The notes: generated by a model from the sequence alone, not told the origin. A DNA stretch of 64,000 bases from DASXRA01 sp036506155 (GCA_036506155.1 DASXSF010000155.1:1-64000), one strand, 5' to 3'; shown: positions 9,078 through 18,929, numbered from the stretch's first letter. Made by a program: numbers and translations.

Positions 9078-10067
9078 GTGACCGCTGGTGGCCGGTACCG
9101 ATACCGGCTGCGGGTCGGGGATGCCGGTGCGGTGAATCTGGCGCTGGTGAACGCGCCGCACCTGTCGCTGGTCTCGTTGTTGACTGCACCATCCTCGTCC
9201 GCGGTCGGGCGGACGGCACGCGCCGCGCGAGCGTCGGTGCGTCCGGCTGGGCGCTTCGCGCTGGCCTCGGTGCTGGCCTCGGCGCCCGGGGTATTTCCCG
9301 ATGTTGCGGCGACGCCGATTCCGCCGTCCGTTGACGTGTCGGTCGATGACCAAGTGCAGCGACTGCGCGATCTATCCGATGACATGGTGGTCGAGGATTT
9401 GACGCGCACATTCGGGTCAGAGCTGCCGCCGATGTGGCGCCCGGCAGCCGATCAGCCGCGTCGCTGGTTGGATTCGTATGCCTCGGCAACGGTGGATGCC
9501 TGGTCGGTGGTGTCGCCGAGGTGGCGACGCGCGCAGCCGCTGCTCGACCTGGAGGCGCGCCGGGTCGGTGCGGCGGTGGTGCGGGGCTGCACCGACGTGC
9601 TGTTGAATGCGCTGCATCCGCGGATGCATTACGAGGACGGCGAGTTCTGGGTGCCGTCCACCCGCGAGGTCACGGACGAGCTTGGCGGGCGGCGCCTGGT
9701 TCTGGTCCCGACGATCGCCGGTCTATCGGGTCGGGTCGGGATCGACTTGCCCGACATCTTCTATGTCGCTTACCCGGTGCCTGGGCAGGCGGGTCTGGGC
9801 GAGCGTGGGGCGACAGTCATGGATCTGGCTGGGGATCCGCTGTGTCGGATGCTGGGCCGTATGCGGGCCCACGTGTTGCGCACGGTAGACGGACCGGTCA
9901 GCATGGGGCAGCTCGCTGCCGCGGTGGGGTGTAGTCCGCGCGTGACCAGCTATCACTGCGACCAGCTCGAGGCCACCGGCCTGATCTTGCGAGAGCGGCA
10001 CGGAAAGTCGGTCTGGGTCAGTCGCACCTCCCGCGGGCACGAACTGGTCGACATGCTCAGCGCGTAA
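9078..10067 (+). CDS. Winged-helix transcriptional regulator with large N-terminal domain
   Basis: The 329-residue protein carries a C-terminal winged helix-turn-helix (about 270-325): GQLAAAVGCSPRVTSYHCDQ is the ArsR-like recognition region and GLILRERHGKSVWVSRT the wing. The first 260 residues resemble the effector part of actinobacterial ArsR-like regulators, with features such as DDQVQRLRDLSDDM and LDLEARRVGAAVVRG, but no metal-binding Cys cluster is visible. The start is GTG 9078 after a G-rich tract. No operon partner is present, so the regulated gene and signal are unknown. Confidence 0.75.
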   Translation: MTAGGRYRYRLRVGDAGAVNLALVNAPHLSLVSLLTAPSSSAVGRTARAARASVRPAGRFALASVLASAPGVFPDVAATPIPPSVDVSVDDQVQRLRDLSDDMVVEDLTRTFGSELPPMWRPAADQPRRWLDSYASATVDAWSVVSPRWRRAQPLLDLEARRVGAAVVRGCTDVLLNALHPRMHYEDGEFWVPSTREVTDELGGRRLVLVPTIAGLSGRVGIDLPDIFYVAYPVPGQAGLGERGATVMDLAGDPLCRMLGRMRAHVLRTVDGPVSMGQLAAAVGCSPRVTSYHCDQLEATGLILRERHGKSVWVSRTSRGHELVDMLSA

Positions 10068-10476
10068 GACCATCCCGTAGCACGGGCCAGCACATTTACG
10101 AGATCCTGTAAAAGCTTGCCGGCGTGGTTCGCCGGCCACAGGATCGTAGCCAGGCCATCGCACCCGCGGGCAGTGATAGAAGGGTCGAAATTGTGAAAGC
10201 TCGCGATCGCGCCGCGGAACGTACGAGGAAATCGTAGGTTATCGGGTGTGGGGGCCGAACATGCGCCAACCTCCGGCGAATACGCCCTGGGCCCCCGTGA
10301 ATGCAACCAGCGTCGAATTCGATCATCTTGAGCTAGCGACTACCCCCAGCCTGATCCGATGCCGGACCAGCGTTCAAGCAGCGCAAAGGAGTGGATGCGC
10401 TTACGGTTCCTCGTCGTATGGGTAGCCGCTGATGCGGCGTTTGTTTGTGACAGCTACCTCTGGAGGAGAGGATTAG
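10068..10476. other. Intergenic region, no gene seen
   Basis: About 410 bp between the winged-helix regulator and the small secreted protein. Base composition falls toward its right end, as expected for the promoter of the gene at 10477. No RNA gene, repeat or credible small gene was recognised. Confidence 0.45.
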
Positions 10477-10980
10477 ATGAAGCGATTGACGGCCCCCCTT
10501 GTCGTCTTCGGCACTACGATCGGCCTAGCCGTCGTCTTCGCGCCTATGGCGACCGCAGATCAACCGGTCATCACGCATAAGACAACTTTCGCGACGACCG
10601 TGCTGACTGGCGCCTGCTCATTCCCGATCACGGTCGATTTCACGGTGAGCGAGACCGACAGGTTCTTCTTCGATAAGAGCGGTATGCTTATCAGGGAAAG
10701 TGCCCAGGCCAACGAGCAGGACACATTCACAGCGAATGCGAAGTCGCTGACCGGCCTCCCGTACACAGTCAACCTCGTGGCCGACTTCGACAGCAGTGGC
10801 AATATCACACAGCTATACGCGGACGGCGTCATCGAAAGGGTTCCGTTGCCAGAAGGAAGCGTCTTCCAAAGCGCCGGTCGGGTGAACTTCGCCGCTCACG
10901 GCTTCCCGGATTTCACCATCACGTCCGACTGGGGAAGCGCAACGAATCTGGCCGGGTTCTGCGCCGCGCTCTCGCCCTAG
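10477..10980 (+). CDS. Small secreted protein of unknown function
   Basis: The 167-residue product begins with a clear Sec signal peptide (basic MKRLTAP, hydrophobic core to about residue 25, cleavage near ATA-DQ). The mature part is predicted beta-rich with two cysteines (GACSFPITVDF and LAGFCAALSP) that could form a disulfide closing the domain. Its layout resembles uncharacterised secreted beta-barrel proteins of actinobacteria. The start is supported by an upstream GGAGGAGAGG purine tract. GC content is a little lower than in neighbouring genes. There is no operon partner and no function can be assigned. Confidence 0.75.
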   Translation: MKRLTAPLVVFGTTIGLAVVFAPMATADQPVITHKTTFATTVLTGACSFPITVDFTVSETDRFFFDKSGMLIRESAQANEQDTFTANAKSLTGLPYTVNLVADFDSSGNITQLYADGVIERVPLPEGSVFQSAGRVNFAAHGFPDFTITSDWGSATNLAGFCAALSP

Positions 10981-11675
10981 CCCAGGCCTGAATCCGTGGG
11001 CAGGCGGTCGATCACGACGCGTTGATCACGAGGAGGTGCCTTCCGTGCAGGAGGAATCAGGGTTGTCAAAGCTCTGATATTCACCGCAGCGGAAGGCACT
11101 TTCGGTGCAACTATCGCACGTCTAGTCGCGGCGACGGCGGGAACATTCCCCGGATCCTCACCGGATCATCACGAGCGGCCATGGCAACAAGTACGCCCGC
11201 ACCGGGGCCGTTCGCCAGGGCATAAGCACCGACGCTCCGGCAGCAATGTCATGTGCAAGCACATCATCGCCAACAACCGAGCGGTGGCGGGCCTCGGACG
11301 GAGCGCCCGTCGCCCTGCGCGGCCGGCTCGACGAACGGGGCCACCGCTCGGCCGCCAGCGCAGCATTTCGGTCCAGGTGTTCGGGCCGTGCGTCGGCGCG
11401 ACGCGATCCACGGCACCGGCCATGCACGCTCAGGCACGAGCGATCGTTGTTAAGCGGCGTCGCCGACTCGGGATGAAGATCCATCTGAGTGACACCTCGG
11501 GAGCCGTGCAGCCGCGCGTAACGACGGCTCGGTGTCGCGATATGTGAATGACGGCGCCCGGTGGCTGCGCAGCTCAGCGATCAAACGGTGCGCAGGTCTC
11601 GGGCATCACTCGATCGCCTCAAGGGGTGAGCCGTGGCGAGTGTCGTGCAACGATTCGTCGGTGCTTTCACGAGCC
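10981..11675. other. Gene-poor stretch with a possible mobile-element remnant
   Basis: About 700 bp without a supportable gene. It contains a spaced inverted repeat (11036-11099). A minus-strand patch near 11160-11420 reads GDDVLAHDIAAGASVLM, which weakly recalls cytochrome P450, but too little is aligned to claim it. Confidence 0.4.
11036..11099. repeat. 10-bp inverted repeat with 44-bp spacer
   Basis: GTGCCTTCCG (11036-11045) is the exact reverse complement of CGGAAGGCAC (11090-11099). The arms and spacer could be the end of a lost insertion element or a long-loop hairpin. No transposase remains nearby, so the assignment is tentative. Confidence 0.4.
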
Positions 11676-12674
11676 GTGATCACCGATTGTCTGGACTACT
11701 CCGGACGCGAGGACGTTGTCAGCGGCGGGGCTCGGATGATCCGATCGAGACGCCGTCGGGGCTGCACCGGGTGTGGACGAAGCGGATCGGCAACAACCCC
11801 GACCTGAAGGTGCTGCTGTTGCACGGGGGCCCAGGATCGACGCACGAATATCTCGAGGCTGTCGACAGCTACCTCCCGGCGGCGGGCATCGAGTACTACT
11901 TCTACGACCAGCTGGGCTCCGGCCGCAGCGACCAGCCCGACGACGAGTCGCTGTGGGATACCGCGCGGTTCGTTGACGAGGTCGAGCAGGTCCGGGCCGC
12001 GCTGGGCCTTGAGCGCCGTAACTTCGTCCTCTACGGCCAGTCCTGGGGCCGCCATCCTGGCCATCGAGTACGCCCTGCGCCACGGCCTGCAGCTGCGGGG
12101 CCTCGTGATCTCGAACATGATGGCGAGCGTCCCGGCGTACAACGCCTACGCCGAGCGCGTGCTGATGCCGCAGATGGACCAGGACAAGCTCGCGGCGATC
12201 AAACAGCTGGAAGCAGACGGGGATGTCGACAACCCGCGCTACATGCAACTGCTGACCGAGCAGCACTACGTCCATCACGTGCTCCGGATGCCCCCCGAGG
12301 CGTGGCCAGATCCAGTGCAACGCGGGTTCAATCACATCAATCCGGTGATCTACCGGAAGATGCAAGGGCCCAGCGAACTGGGTATCAGCGCGGACGCGAC
12401 GCTTGCCGACTGGGACCGCACCGCCGACCTCGCCAGCATCGACGTGCCGACCCTGGTCATAGGTGCCACGCACGACACGATGGATCCCGACCACCTTCGC
12501 ATGATGTCCGAACGCCTGCCTCGGGGACGCTATCTGCACTGTCCGAACGGCAGCCATCTCGCGCTCTACGACGATCAGGCGATCTACTTTGATGGTCTGC
12601 TCGACTTCCTGCTCCCGACCGACGACGCCGGCTCCGCAGCTGGCGAGCTGACGGCGGCCGGAGCCCGCGAATAG
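11676..12674 (+). pseudogene. Proline iminopeptidase-like alpha/beta hydrolase with two frameshifts
   Basis: Proline iminopeptidase-type hydrolase homology runs through three segments. The first (frame of GTG 11676) gives GREDVVSGGARMI. Near 11737 a one-base loss moves it to the next frame, which reads PIETPSGLHRVWTKRIGNNP, LLLHGGPGSTHEYLEA and LYGQSWG. Near 12050 one extra base returns it to the first frame, which continues AILAIEYALRHGLQLRGLVI to the end, with VPTLVIGATHDTMDP (Asp) and CPNGSHLALYDD (His). So the nucleophile Ser lies in the middle frame, and Asp and His in the outer frame. Unshifted reading stops at 11807. The two changes compensate each other, which can mean a recent pseudogene or sequencing errors, because conservation is otherwise excellent. 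Confidence 0.8.
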
Positions 12675-12846
12675 CCGGGCGCAAATCGTTGATAACGGCC
12701 TAGCCGCGGCTGAACACCGACATGAGGTCGCCCGCGGCGCTCGCGCAGCGTCGCACGTCGTTAACCCAAGGTTCGACTGGCAGCCCTGTCGACGCCACAG
12801 AACGCCGATACGTTGCTCATGCCGCAGACCCGATCAGAGGATCGAA

Positions 12847-13803
12847 ATGCATGAAAAGCCTGCAGTCCGTGCGCGCGGGATCAGCAAGTTCTTCGGCGAG
12901 GTCGTAGCCCTCGACGGCGTAGACCTCGACATCGCGGAAGGCCAGGTGCATGGTCTGGTCGGGCCGAACGGGGCCGGGAAGACAACGCTGCTGGGACTGC
13001 TCCTCGGGCTGGCGGTGGCCGACGGCGGCGACCTGGAGATCCTCGGCAGTCCGATGCACAGGACGCTCGCTCTCCCCGACGGGGTCGCGGGGTTCGTGGA
13101 CGGGCCGGGCCTGTATCCCTCGCTGACCGCTCGCCAGAACCTCGCCGCGATGGCCCGCTTGCGCGGCGGCGGCTTCGACGGAATCGGCGACGCGCTGGAG
13201 CAGGTCGGGCTCAGCGCTGTCGCGGACGACCGTGTTCGTGGCTTCTCTCTCGGCATGCGTCAGCGTCTCGGGCTTGCCGCGGCGCTGCTGACCAGGCCCC
13301 GGCTGCTGGTGCTCGACGAGCCGGCCAACGGCCTTGATCCTGCCGGCACCCGCCAGGTGCACCGGGTGCTCACCGGGCTGGCGGCTGGCGGAACCTCGGT
13401 CGTCCTATCCAGCCACCGCATGGACGACCTAGCCGCGCTGTGCAGCGAGGTCACCATCCTCGCCACCGGTCGGGTGGTTTTCTCCGGCCCGATCGGCAAG
13501 CTCGCCGCCGAGACCGACGAGCTGGATTACCGGTTGCGTACCTCGGATCCCGCCGCGGCCCGGCGAGTCGCGGCCGAGACGCCGGAGCTGCGCCTTCTCT
13601 CGGACGACGATCTGCTCCGGCGTCACGATGCAGAGGCGCTCGTCGTCCGTGCTGCGGTGCCGGCCCTGGACGACCTGGTCACGCGCCTGGTCGGTGCCGG
13701 CGTGGCGGTGCGCGAGTTGGCGCCGGTTGTCGCGCCGCTCGAAGCGGCCTTCCTGGCCCTGACGGACGCCGCGAACGCACCCGGTGAGGACGAGGACCTA
13801 TGA
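12847..13803 (+). CDS. ABC transporter ATP-binding protein (exporter type)
   Basis: The 318-residue ATPase has Walker A GPNGAGKTT (about residue 41), signature FSLGMRQRLGLAAALL, Walker B RLLVLDEPANGLDP and the switch His in VVLSSHRMDD. After the core domain there is a C-terminal extension of about 90 residues, typical of BcrA/DrrA-like export ATPases. Its ATGA end overlaps the permease start at 13800, so the two are translationally coupled. With the phosphoesterase downstream they form one operon. The substrate is unknown; export of a lipid, peptide or antibiotic-like molecule is typical for this family. Confidence 0.92.
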   Translation: MHEKPAVRARGISKFFGEVVALDGVDLDIAEGQVHGLVGPNGAGKTTLLGLLLGLAVADGGDLEILGSPMHRTLALPDGVAGFVDGPGLYPSLTARQNLAAMARLRGGGFDGIGDALEQVGLSAVADDRVRGFSLGMRQRLGLAAALLTRPRLLVLDEPANGLDPAGTRQVHRVLTGLAAGGTSVVLSSHRMDDLAALCSEVTILATGRVVFSGPIGKLAAETDELDYRLRTSDPAAARRVAAETPELRLLSDDDLLRRHDAEALVVRAAVPALDDLVTRLVGAGVAVRELAPVVAPLEAAFLALTDAANAPGEDEDL

Positions 13804-15158
13804 CTGCCGTAGCCGTCGCGCTACCGAGGGTTGGAGCACGCCCGGCGCCCGTTCGGCGCAGCTGCCGATTCGAGCTGGTCAAGCTGCTGGCCCAGTGGCG
13901 GATCCGCTTGCTGATCCTGGCCTGCTGGGCCGGCCCGGCCCTGCTCGTGGCCGTCATCAGTCAGCAGAGCTCGCTACCGGCCGACACGGTCTTCGGCCGC
14001 TGGATGAGTCAGACCGGCTGGGCGGGACCGTTGGTGGTCCTGTCGTTCTCGTGCAGCTATGTACTGCCGCTCGTGACCTCCCTGGTCGCCGGGGACGTCT
14101 TCGCCGCGGAGGACCGGCTCGGCACGTGGCGACACCTGCTCGTGGCCGTGCGGTCACCACGGCGAATTTTTGCGGCAAAGGCGCTGGCGAGCCTCACCGT
14201 CATCCTGCTGCTCCTGGCTGGGCTGGCCGCATCGGGCATCGTCGGCGGACTGGCCGCCGTCGGGAATCGGCCGCTCGTAGGCCTGGACGGCCAACTCCTC
14301 GCGCCGGCGCACGCGGCCGGCACCGTGCTGCTCGCATGGGCCAGCGTGCTGGCGCCGACCCTGGCGTTCGCGGCGGTCGGGCTGCTCGGCTCGGTGGCGC
14401 TCGGCCGTTCTCCCATGGGGCTGGTAGTGCCGGCGCTTCTCGCAATAGTGCTGCAGCTTGCGCAACTGCTTCCGCTACCCGTCGTGGTGCGCGTCGCCCT
14501 GCCGAGCTACGCCTTCATCGCCTGGCGCGGCCTGTTCACCGACCCCGCCCAGATCGGGCCCCTTGTCGTCGGCGTCGTCGTCAGCCTCGCCTGGGCGGTG
14601 ACCGCCACCGCGCTGGCCTACGTGCTGTTCATGCGCCGCGACTTCACCGACGCGGCGTATGACGGGGTCGGCCGCCGCGTTCTGGTGCAGGCGGCGCTGC
14701 CACTGGCGGCGCTGCTCGCGGTTACCGTCGGGGTGATCGCCGTCGCGACCCCGGTCTCGGGCTCCGGGATCGACAAAGCCAAGTTGGACCGCTCCCTCGC
14801 GACGGCGTTCGCCCATCTGTACGTCATGCAGACCGGAGAGCTGCATCGTCCGAACGTCACGGAGGCGCAGCTTTCGAGCGGCGCCGCCTGCGACAAGGGG
14901 GGATCCCTGGTCGCGGATCACGGAGCCGGCAACGACTGGCGATGTGTCGTGTCGTGGCACCTCCCCGGCTCCACAGCCACCGGTCAGGCCATCTACCAGC
15001 TCGACGTCACCCCGGACGGGCGGTACAAGGCCGATGGTGACGGGCCCCAAGAAGTCAACGGCTTCTTCCAGGTCCATACCTCGACCGGTGATGCACCCAA
15101 CCCCCTTTGGCAGTTCGACGGTGTGGTCGATCTGCTAGCCCCCACATCGAAGGGATAG
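13800..15158 (+). CDS. ABC transporter permease with C-terminal extracytoplasmic domain
   Basis: The 452-residue membrane protein has about six hydrophobic segments between residues 35 and 315 (for example GPLVVLSFSCSYVLPLVTSL and VILLLLAGLAASGIVGGLAA), the pattern of ABC-2 permeases. Unusually, residues 320-452 form a soluble tail with two Cys (AACDKGG and DWRCVV) and beta-rich sequence. That tail should lie outside the membrane if the last helix orients outward. The start overlaps the ATPase stop, and the phosphoesterase begins two bases after its own stop. The tail may bind the exported substrate or the secreted phosphoesterase; this is inference. Confidence 0.88.
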   Translation: MTAVAVALPRVGARPAPVRRSCRFELVKLLAQWRIRLLILACWAGPALLVAVISQQSSLPADTVFGRWMSQTGWAGPLVVLSFSCSYVLPLVTSLVAGDVFAAEDRLGTWRHLLVAVRSPRRIFAAKALASLTVILLLLAGLAASGIVGGLAAVGNRPLVGLDGQLLAPAHAAGTVLLAWASVLAPTLAFAAVGLLGSVALGRSPMGLVVPALLAIVLQLAQLLPLPVVVRVALPSYAFIAWRGLFTDPAQIGPLVVGVVVSLAWAVTATALAYVLFMRRDFTDAAYDGVGRRVLVQAALPLAALLAVTVGVIAVATPVSGSGIDKAKLDRSLATAFAHLYVMQTGELHRPNVTEAQLSSGAACDKGGSLVADHGAGNDWRCVVSWHLPGSTATGQAIYQLDVTPDGRYKADGDGPQEVNGFFQVHTSTGDAPNPLWQFDGVVDLLAPTSKG

Positions 15159-15160
15159 GT

Positions 15161-17971
15161 ATGCAAGTCACGCGACTACGCCGAGAAGTGTCGGGAGTCC
15201 GTCTCAGGATCCCGTACTGGACCGGCCGCCGGCTGCGCATAGTCATAGGCGCTACCGCTGGCGTCCTCGCCGTCGGCGGGGGAATGGCCTTCGGCACCAC
15301 GGTAGTCTTCGGCGACAACCAGGTCGGTACGCAGTACCGCAACGGGCTCCAGGTTTCCGACGACCAGATCATCCAGCCGATCGGTGACCGCCTGATGACC
15401 CAGTTCGGAAAGTTCATGGGCTCGACGGTCAGCCCGGACGGGCGATTCCTCGCAGCGACCAGCGCCGACAAGTCGGTGGTCCTGCAGATCTTCGACCTGC
15501 AGAGCTACAAGCTCATCTGGACGGTCGGGACCGCATCCGCGATCAACCAGAGGCTGTCCGACGGCACCGTCGGACAGGAAGGTCCGACGTACTCGCCGGA
15601 CGGCAAGTTCCTCTGGCTTCCGGAGCAGGACGCGCTGAGCCGATTCCCCGTCAACGCGGACGGCACCCTAGGTACGCCGACCCGCATCTCGATCCCAAAG
15701 GTGAACGGCCACTCCGCCCTGGTGGGCCAGACCAGGTTCTCGCCCGACGGGTCCACCCTGTACGCGGCCATCAACGGACAGAACACGGTCGTGGCGTTCG
15801 ATCCCAACACCGGTGCGGTCGAGCAGACGTGGAACGTCGGCATCGCGCCTCGTGAGCTCGCCTTCGTCGGCAGCAAGCTCTACGTGAGCGACGAGGGTGG
15901 CCGCCAGGCCCAGTCCCGCGACACGACCATGGGCTCCTACGGCACCCAGGTGCCCGCCGACGGGTACCTCGGCACGTCGACGACCGGAACCGTCAGCGTC
16001 ATCGACACCTCCAACCCGTCCGCGGCGGTCGGATCCATCGCTGTCGGCCTGCACCCGACCGCGATGTACGTCAAGGACAACGCGTTGTTCGTCGCCAATA
16101 CGAACAGCGACACCGTCTCGGTCATCGACACGACGAAGGACCAGGTCGTGCAGACGATCGAGACCCGGCCGTGGCCGTCGTCGAACGTCGGGTACGAGCC
16201 CGACAGCATCGCCATGACGAACGACGGCCACCTACTGGTCACCCTCGGCCGCGCGAACGCCGTCGCCATCTATCAGTACAACGGCGACCCACAGCAGCCG
16301 GTGAACGACATCGGCCTCCTGCCGACGGACTACTTCCCGGCGACCGTGGCGACCATCGGCGACCAGATCGTCGTCACCAATACCCGCGGCATCGACGCAC
16401 GCGGCCCCGCCATCACGACCTACAAGGGACAGGGAACCGTCCCCGTGACCGGCCACGACACACACAGCACCACTGCATCGCTGACCCGCTTCACGCTCCC
16501 GAGCGACAAGGACATCGCCGGCAAGTACACGGACACGGTCTTCGCGCAGAACGGCTGGGGCAAGAACGACGTCCAGCAGTCCTCGGGCTCCAAGGCCGCG
16601 GCTGTCCCGGTCCCGACGCGCATCGGTGACCCGTCGACCATCAAGCACGTCTTCCTGCTCGTCAAGGAGAACCGTACCTACGACCAGGTGTTCGGCGACA
16701 TGCCTCAAGGCAACGGCGACCCGACCCTGACGCAGTTCGGCGAGAAGACCACGCCGAACCAGCACGCCCTGGCCAAGCAGTTCGGTCTCTACGACAACGT
16801 CTACGACATCGGCACGAACTCCGCTGAGGGCCACAACTGGCTGATGCAGGGCGACAACCCCGAGTACACCGAGTCGTCGGCGGGTGAGTACCAGCGCAGC
16901 TACGACACCGAGGAAGACGTGCTGGGGCACCAGCGCTCGGGCTTCCTGTGGAGCGCAGTCGAGTCCGCCGGCGCGACGGCCAAGAACTACGGCGAGTTCC
17001 AGTACATGGAGGGCAAGCCCTCTGGTTCGTGGCAGCAGTACTACTGCGCGAGCAAGAGCGTCGAGAACGGCGGCGACCCCGCCCAGCTGACCGACCCCGC
17101 TCTGAAGGGCAACTACGGTTCGGTGATCCCGTCGCTGAACGCGATCGCCGACCCGCTGTCCCCGCCGTTCGACCTCTCGATCCCGGACATCTACCGCTAC
17201 CAGATTTGGAAGCAGGACTTCGAGCAGAACGGTCCGGCCAACTTCAACATGGTGTGGCTCTCCAGCGACCACACCGGTGGGCCGGCGGACTCGGAGGCCG
17301 GGGTGGCCGACGGTGATCTCGCCGAGGGTCAGATCGTCGACACGATCTCGCACAGCCCGTACTGGAAGGACTCCGCGATCTTCGTCCTCGAGGACGACAG
17401 CCAGGACGGTGCCGACCACGTCGACGGCCACCGCGCCCCGGTCGAGGTCATCAGCCCCTGGGCCCAGCACGGCAAGGTGATCGACAGCTACTATTCGCAG
17501 ATCTCGGCGGTCCGGACGATCGAGCAGATCCTCGGCGCTCAGCCGCTGAACGAGAAGGTCGCCGCTGCCACGCCGATGTACGACGCCTTCACCAACAGGC
17601 CGAACTACATGCCGTTCACCGCGGTACCAGACCAGATCCCGCTGACCGAGGGCATCGCCACCGCGCCGGCCTGTGGCCTGGACACCCTGGGCCTCACGGG
17701 CGCCGCGGCGACGGCGCTGAACAAGGCAGAGGCCCAGAGGACCGCGGTGCCCGCGAACGAGCAGGCCACCGCCACTGCCTGGCAGACCTGGATCGCCCAG
17801 CAGCACACCACCGGCAACGGTGCGGTCCCCGACTACGCGAACCCGGAGCAGATGAACCGATACACGTGGTACCAGGCGCACCAATGGAAGGTGCCCTACC
17901 CGGGTGACTCGAAGATCTACGCTCCATCGCAGGTGCCCGGTGCGTACATCCCGAGCCCGGACTCGCACTAA
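15161..17971 (+). CDS. Beta-propeller plus phosphoesterase (phospholipase C-like) fusion, exported
   Basis: The 936-residue protein has an N-terminal membrane or signal segment (IVIGATAGVLAVGGGMAFG, about 24-42). A YVTN-type beta-propeller follows (about 75-470) with repeats such as GTVSVIDTSNP and TVSVIDTTKDQVVQTI. A phosphoesterase domain of the alkaline-phosphatase superfamily (about 500-830) has HVFLLVKENRTYDQVFGD, TPNQHALAKQFGLYDNVY and FVLEDDSQDGADHVDGHRA with the metal-binding Asp/His set. It probably hydrolyses phosphoesters at the cell surface. ATG 15161 lies two bases after the permease stop with AAGGGA upstream. It is the last gene of the operon, so export and hydrolysis are likely linked. 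Confidence 0.9.
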   Translation: MQVTRLRREVSGVRLRIPYWTGRRLRIVIGATAGVLAVGGGMAFGTTVVFGDNQVGTQYRNGLQVSDDQIIQPIGDRLMTQFGKFMGSTVSPDGRFLAATSADKSVVLQIFDLQSYKLIWTVGTASAINQRLSDGTVGQEGPTYSPDGKFLWLPEQDALSRFPVNADGTLGTPTRISIPKVNGHSALVGQTRFSPDGSTLYAAINGQNTVVAFDPNTGAVEQTWNVGIAPRELAFVGSKLYVSDEGGRQAQSRDTTMGSYGTQVPADGYLGTSTTGTVSVIDTSNPSAAVGSIAVGLHPTAMYVKDNALFVANTNSDTVSVIDTTKDQVVQTIETRPWPSSNVGYEPDSIAMTNDGHLLVTLGRANAVAIYQYNGDPQQPVNDIGLLPTDYFPATVATIGDQIVVTNTRGIDARGPAITTYKGQGTVPVTGHDTHSTTASLTRFTLPSDKDIAGKYTDTVFAQNGWGKNDVQQSSGSKAAAVPVPTRIGDPSTIKHVFLLVKENRTYDQVFGDMPQGNGDPTLTQFGEKTTPNQHALAKQFGLYDNVYDIGTNSAEGHNWLMQGDNPEYTESSAGEYQRSYDTEEDVLGHQRSGFLWSAVESAGATAKNYGEFQYMEGKPSGSWQQYYCASKSVENGGDPAQLTDPALKGNYGSVIPSLNAIADPLSPPFDLSIPDIYRYQIWKQDFEQNGPANFNMVWLSSDHTGGPADSEAGVADGDLAEGQIVDTISHSPYWKDSAIFVLEDDSQDGADHVDGHRAPVEVISPWAQHGKVIDSYYSQISAVRTIEQILGAQPLNEKVAAATPMYDAFTNRPNYMPFTAVPDQIPLTEGIATAPACGLDTLGLTGAAATALNKAEAQRTAVPANEQATATAWQTWIAQQHTTGNGAVPDYANPEQMNRYTWYQAHQWKVPYPGDSKIYAPSQVPGAYIPSPDSH

Positions 17972-18007
17972 CGAGTCTCCGGACAATAACGGAACAGCAC
18001 CACAACA

Positions 18008-18039
18008 CGACGGCCCGCCGGAGATCCGGCGGGCCGTCG
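18008..18039 (+). terminator. Strong terminator closing the ABC/phosphoesterase operon
   Basis: A perfect 14-bp stem (18008-18021 with 18026-18039) and a four-base AGAT loop lie 37 bases past the phosphoesterase stop. It is very GC-rich without a long T-run. Confidence 0.85.
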
Positions 18040-18200
18040 CCGCTCGGTGGCGGATCGCACGCTCGTCCGGAAGTCTGCGGTGCCCGGCGCAGACTCACAC
18101 GGTGCGGGTGATGCTCTTGTGCGGAATCAGCGAAAGGATGCTCTCAACCGCGCGATCTTCGCTGTGGTCATCGTGCTCGGACGACCCGATGGAGTAAGAG

Positions 18201-18929
18201 ATGCCCAAACCCACGATTGTTCTGGTCCATGGCGCATGGGCCGACGCCTCCAGCTGGAACGCCGTCGCATCGCATCTGCAGAACGATGACTTCACTGTGT
18301 TCGCTCCGACGAACCTGTTGCGCGGCGTCTCGATCGACGCACCGTACATCGCGTCGTTCCTCGCACAACGCACCAGCGGTCCGGTGGTGCTGGTGGGGCA
18401 CTCCTATGGCGGCTTTGTCATCACCAACGCCGCGACCGGGGGAGGCGACGTGAGGGCGTTGGTCTACGTCGACGCGTTCGCACCGGACGAGGGAGAGACG
18501 ACGTTCTCGATCCTCGCCGGGTCCGGGTCGGCATTGGACGTCCCTGATCCCACGACCGTGCTCGACCTCGCCGGCTATCCCGGGGCGCCCGAGGGTGACG
18601 TCGAGGCGTTCCTCAAGCCCGAGACGGTGCACGCGTCCTTTGCCCAAGACCTGCCGGAGACCGATCGTCGGCTCATCGCGGCGGAGCAACGGCCGCTCAC
18701 ACTAAGCGCAAACACGACACCGTCGCTCAGCGCGGCCTGGAAGACACTGCCGAGTTGGACCGTCGTGGGTACCGAGGACCGGATCATCCCACCCGACGCG
18801 CAGCGCCGTATGGCACAGCGGGCGAGCGCGACGACCAGCGAGGTCGCTGCCTCGCACGTGTCGATGGTGTCGCAGCCTCAGGCCTCGATCGACGCGATTC
18901 TCGCGGCGGTCGCCGCCACCTCCGACTGA
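18201..18929 (+). CDS. Alpha/beta hydrolase (salicylate-esterase-like)
   Basis: The 242-residue hydrolase starts TIVLVHGAWADASSWNAVAS, with the oxyanion HGAWAD motif of small plant-like esterases. The nucleophile elbow is GHSYGG (Ser near residue 74). The acid is Asp in VVGTEDRIIPPDAQRR and the base is His in AASHVSMVSQP. This subfamily is widespread in actinobacteria with mostly unknown substrates. GGAG lies 7 bases before the ATG. It stands alone between the terminator and a DUF1254 remnant. Confidence 0.88.
   Translation: MPKPTIVLVHGAWADASSWNAVASHLQNDDFTVFAPTNLLRGVSIDAPYIASFLAQRTSGPVVLVGHSYGGFVITNAATGGGDVRALVYVDAFAPDEGETTFSILAGSGSALDVPDPTTVLDLAGYPGAPEGDVEAFLKPETVHASFAQDLPETDRRLIAAEQRPLTLSANTTPSLSAAWKTLPSWTVVGTEDRIIPPDAQRRMAQRASATTSEVAASHVSMVSQPQASIDAILAAVAATSD

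Noticed and set aside
11158..11484. Cytochrome P450-like fragment (GDDVLAHDIAAGASVLM)
   Set aside because: Only about 17 residues fit, no heme-binding Cys loop or ExxR is visible, and the rest of the frame does not match.
16232..17986. 584-residue minus-strand frame opposite the phosphoesterase
   Set aside because: The composition is Val/Arg/Asp-rich without motifs, and the plus-strand protein is well supported.
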